Positions 5,160 to 6,571 of a stretch of DNA of 6,571 bases are shown one piece after another. The notes below the pieces were generated by a model. The model was not told the DNA's origin and did not search any database. It worked only from the letters and a program-made list of their open reading frames with translations. Origin of the DNA: an archaeon (GTDB lineage: Archaea; Micrarchaeota; Micrarchaeia; Anstonellales; Bilamarchaeaceae); NCBI GenBank assembly GCA_020052325.1, contig JAGVPF010000122.1:1-6571 (forward strand), given 5' to 3'. The position numbers and the translations under genes are program-made. Numbering within the stretch: the stretch's first letter is position 1; every line of letters starts with the position of its first letter.

Positions 5160-5171
5160 GCCCGCGCGGGC
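5160..5171. promoter_or_regulatory. GC palindrome between two divergent promoters
   Basis: GCCCGCGCGGGC is a perfect 12-bp palindrome lying between the TATA boxes of tRNA-Phe (minus) and the membrane protein gene (plus). It could be an operator for a dimeric regulator; a chance GC palindrome is also possible. Confidence 0.3.
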
Positions 5172-5176
5172 ATCAC

Positions 5177-5187
5177 TATATTTTTAA
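5177..5187 (+). promoter_or_regulatory. TATA box of the membrane protein gene
   Basis: TATATTTTTAA is centred about 33 nt before ATG 5215, giving a predicted leader of only a few nucleotides. There is no Shine-Dalgarno sequence before the ATG. Confidence 0.5.
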
Positions 5188-5214
5188 TTCCATCCCCTTA
5201 TAGCCTCTAACACC

Positions 5215-5682
5215 ATGCTTCCAATCGGGCAGATTGCACTAGGATTGGCCCAGCTTGTTAAACTTCTGCTGAGCGCGAACATCCTCGTAGGCATCGCCCT
5301 GCTTGGCGCCGTGGTGCATACGGAGCCGGTGCATGCGGATTCCGGCGCGCAGGTGGTTTCGACATCGCATGTTGTTTTCCAGTCGAACTACTCGGTGCTC
5401 ACTGACACATATTCGAATTCCGACGAGGAGAAAAAGCACTATGTCCGGCCCATCATACCGGCGCACTTCTACAAGTACCATTTCATCTTCGCACTCGCCA
5501 TGTTCTTCTTCATCGCGCTGATAACAGTGTCCCCGAGCCAGACGGCGCGGGCGCTCCTTCTCCTACCCGTGGTGCTGTCCTACGGCATCGCCCATATCCT
5601 CTTCGCGGCCGACCAGGCCGAGATGGTCCGGGACATGATGGAGCGCTACAAGCGCAGGATATCCAAGAAGCAGTTCGAATGA
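5215..5682 (+). CDS. Hypothetical membrane protein, three predicted helices
   Basis: 155 residues; I do not recognise the family. Hydrophobic segments are near 6-34 (could be a long signal anchor), 88-106 (FALAMFFFIALITV) and 110-131 (TARALLLLPVVLSYGIAHIL). A polar loop of about 50 residues (35-85, rich in Ser, Tyr, Asp and His) separates the first two. The C-terminus is basic (ERYKRRISKKQFE), suggesting a cytoplasmic tail with the loop outside. There are no catalytic motifs and no cysteines. It has its own TATA box divergent from tRNA-Phe. Its stop is one nucleotide from the convergent uppS stop, so the two transcripts must overlap unless termination is very tight. Confidence 0.8.
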   Translation: MLPIGQIALGLAQLVKLLLSANILVGIALLGAVVHTEPVHADSGAQVVSTSHVVFQSNYSVLTDTYSNSDEEKKHYVRPIIPAHFYKYHFIFALAMFFFIALITVSPSQTARALLLLPVVLSYGIAHILFAADQAEMVRDMMERYKRRISKKQFE

Positions 5683-5683
5683 T

Positions 5684-6379
5684 TCACTTGCCGTACCTGC
5701 GCTTCCTCTTGGCATATTCCTTAAGCGCGGCGTCGAAATCCTTCTTCGAGAAATCCGGCCAGAGCTTCCTGCAGAAATATAACTCGCTGTAGCAGGCCTG
5801 CCACGGCATAAGCCCGGAGAGCCGCTGCTCCCCGGATGTCCGTATCACGAGGTCCGGGTCGGGGAGGCCCTTCGTATAAAGGTGCGCGCTTATCGCGTCC
5901 TCGTCCGCGGATTTGAGGCCTTCCGCCAGCATGCTGTTCACGGCGTCGACTATCTCCTCGCGCCCCCCATAAGACAACAGCAGGTTGAGCTGGTACTTCC
6001 GCTCTCCCCGCGCTGAAATGCTTTCGGCCTTCCTTATCATCTCCTGTATTTCGAGGGGGAACAATGACAATCGCCCGAAGAAGCGCACGCGCAGCTCGTC
6101 CTTGTTCCGGTCGTCGCTATCGATGGCCTTGCGGAGGTTGTCCTTGAAAAGCTCGAAGAGGCCGCCCACCTCATCGCGGTCGCGCTTGAAGTTGTCGGTG
6201 GAGAACCCCCACATTGTCAGCATGCGGACATCGGCTGCCTTGCACCATTTGAGCACATCGCCGATTTTGCGGATTCCTGTCGCGTATCCCTCCTGTTTGG
6301 AAATCCCCTTCTTGATGCTCCACCTGCGGTTGCCGTCGGGAATAATTGCGATATGCCTTGGAATGCTGGCTTGCTCCAT
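5684..6379 (-). CDS. uppS: Polyprenyl diphosphate synthase, cis-prenyltransferase (UppS family)
   Basis: 231 residues, normal for the family. It is a cytosolic, Mg2+-dependent enzyme that adds isopentenyl units in cis to make the long polyprenyl diphosphate used as a carrier for glycans. In archaea this feeds dolichol-type lipids for N-glycosylation. Motifs: HIAIIPDGNRRW (9-20, D15 the metal/phosphate Asp), GFSTDNFKR (58-66), SYGGREEIVDAV (136-147), PDPDLVIRTSGEQRLSG (173-189), SELYF (198-202) and WPDF (207-210). The conserved His of the GHxxG motif (H43 in E. coli) is Tyr here (EGYATG, Y32). Product chain length cannot be told from sequence. It lies 12 nt downstream of another minus-strand gene and is probably cotranscribed with it; GGCGGT upstream is a weak ribosome binding site. 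Confidence 0.95.
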   Translation of the reverse strand: MEQASIPRHIAIIPDGNRRWSIKKGISKQEGYATGIRKIGDVLKWCKAADVRMLTMWGFSTDNFKRDRDEVGGLFELFKDNLRKAIDSDDRNKDELRVRFFGRLSLFPLEIQEMIRKAESISARGERKYQLNLLLSYGGREEIVDAVNSMLAEGLKSADEDAISAHLYTKGLPDPDLVIRTSGEQRLSGLMPWQACYSELYFCRKLWPDFSKKDFDAALKEYAKRKRRYGK

Positions 6380-6391
6380 GTGAAAGACCGC

Positions 6392-6571
6392 CTAGTACAC
6401 TATCTGGGCCAGCTTCTTCATCTTAGCCGCGCGCTTCAGCTCCTTGGCTATCCGCCTTCCCGCGCTCATTGGCTCCTTGTAGTAATAGACCGAATACGGC
6501 GAACCTTCGGGATAGACGTTCGTCCCGGCGACTATCCTCGCGCTGATTTCGAAAGCGTAAATCTGGAGCTC
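6392..6571 (-). CDS. C-terminal fragment of an unrecognised protein (5' end outside window)
   Basis: The frame is open from the window edge to a TAG at 6392-6394 and encodes the last 59 residues. It begins ELQIYAFEISARIVAGTNVY, passes a Tyr-rich segment PYSVYYYKEPMSAGRR, and ends in a basic helix (IAKELKRAAKMKKLAQIVY). Nothing in it identifies a family. The same strand and the 12-nt gap to uppS suggest they form one operon. Confidence 0.6.
   Translation of the reverse strand, partial: ELQIYAFEISARIVAGTNVYPEGSPYSVYYYKEPMSAGRRIAKELKRAAKMKKLAQIVY

Noticed and set aside
1..6571. CRISPR array, insertion sequence or prophage
   Set aside because: No regularly spaced repeats, transposase or phage structural genes are seen; the only mobile gene is the homing endonuclease.

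Overview
The window looks archaeal. The signs are an Lhr-type helicase C-terminus, the archaeal/eukaryotic-type peptidyl-tRNA hydrolase Pth2, an archaeal-style cis-prenyltransferase (IPDGNRRW motif), a tRNA-Phe with an intron at 37/38 and no encoded CCA, TATA boxes about 26-28 nt upstream of start codons (leaderless transcripts), and GGTGA-type ribosome binding sites in front of some other starts. Gene density is high and most of the DNA is moderately GC-rich. The sequence alone does not fix the lineage; a small-genome (DPANN-like) or euryarchaeal host are both possible.

Layout. 3-302 (+) is the end of an Lhr-like helicase, convergent with an MgtC/SapB-family membrane protein (391-804, -). 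That gene is divergent from an unrecognised 226-residue protein (871-1551, +), and both may share one TATA element near 829-835. After a T8 terminator comes an AT-richer, two-motif LAGLIDADG homing endonuclease (1616-2605, +). Its last codons overlap the start of pth2 (2569-2919, +), and a likely pth2 TATA box lies inside the endonuclease reading frame. An RBBP9/YdeN-type serine hydrolase (2929-3486, +) follows pth2 by 9 nt. On the minus strand, asnA (3805-4809) precedes a small Cys/His protein (3500-3739). A region of about 400 nt (4810-5214) holds the intron-containing tRNA-Phe gene (4980-5108, -), a trailer with three consecutive hairpins and T-runs, and promoters for asnA, the tRNA and a small membrane protein (5215-5682, +). 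The window ends with uppS (5684-6379, -) and the C-terminus of an unrecognised upstream gene (6392-6571, -).

Functionally this is mostly housekeeping: peptidyl-tRNA recycling, Asn synthesis, Phe decoding, polyprenyl carrier lipid synthesis and DNA repair helicase activity. One selfish gene interrupts it. No large undescribed defence or biosynthetic system is visible. The points most worth a second look are the endonuclease/pth2 overlap, the structured trailer behind tRNA-Phe, the foldable tRNA intron, a 16-nt duplication of the helicase gene's tail, and a substituted conserved His in UppS.
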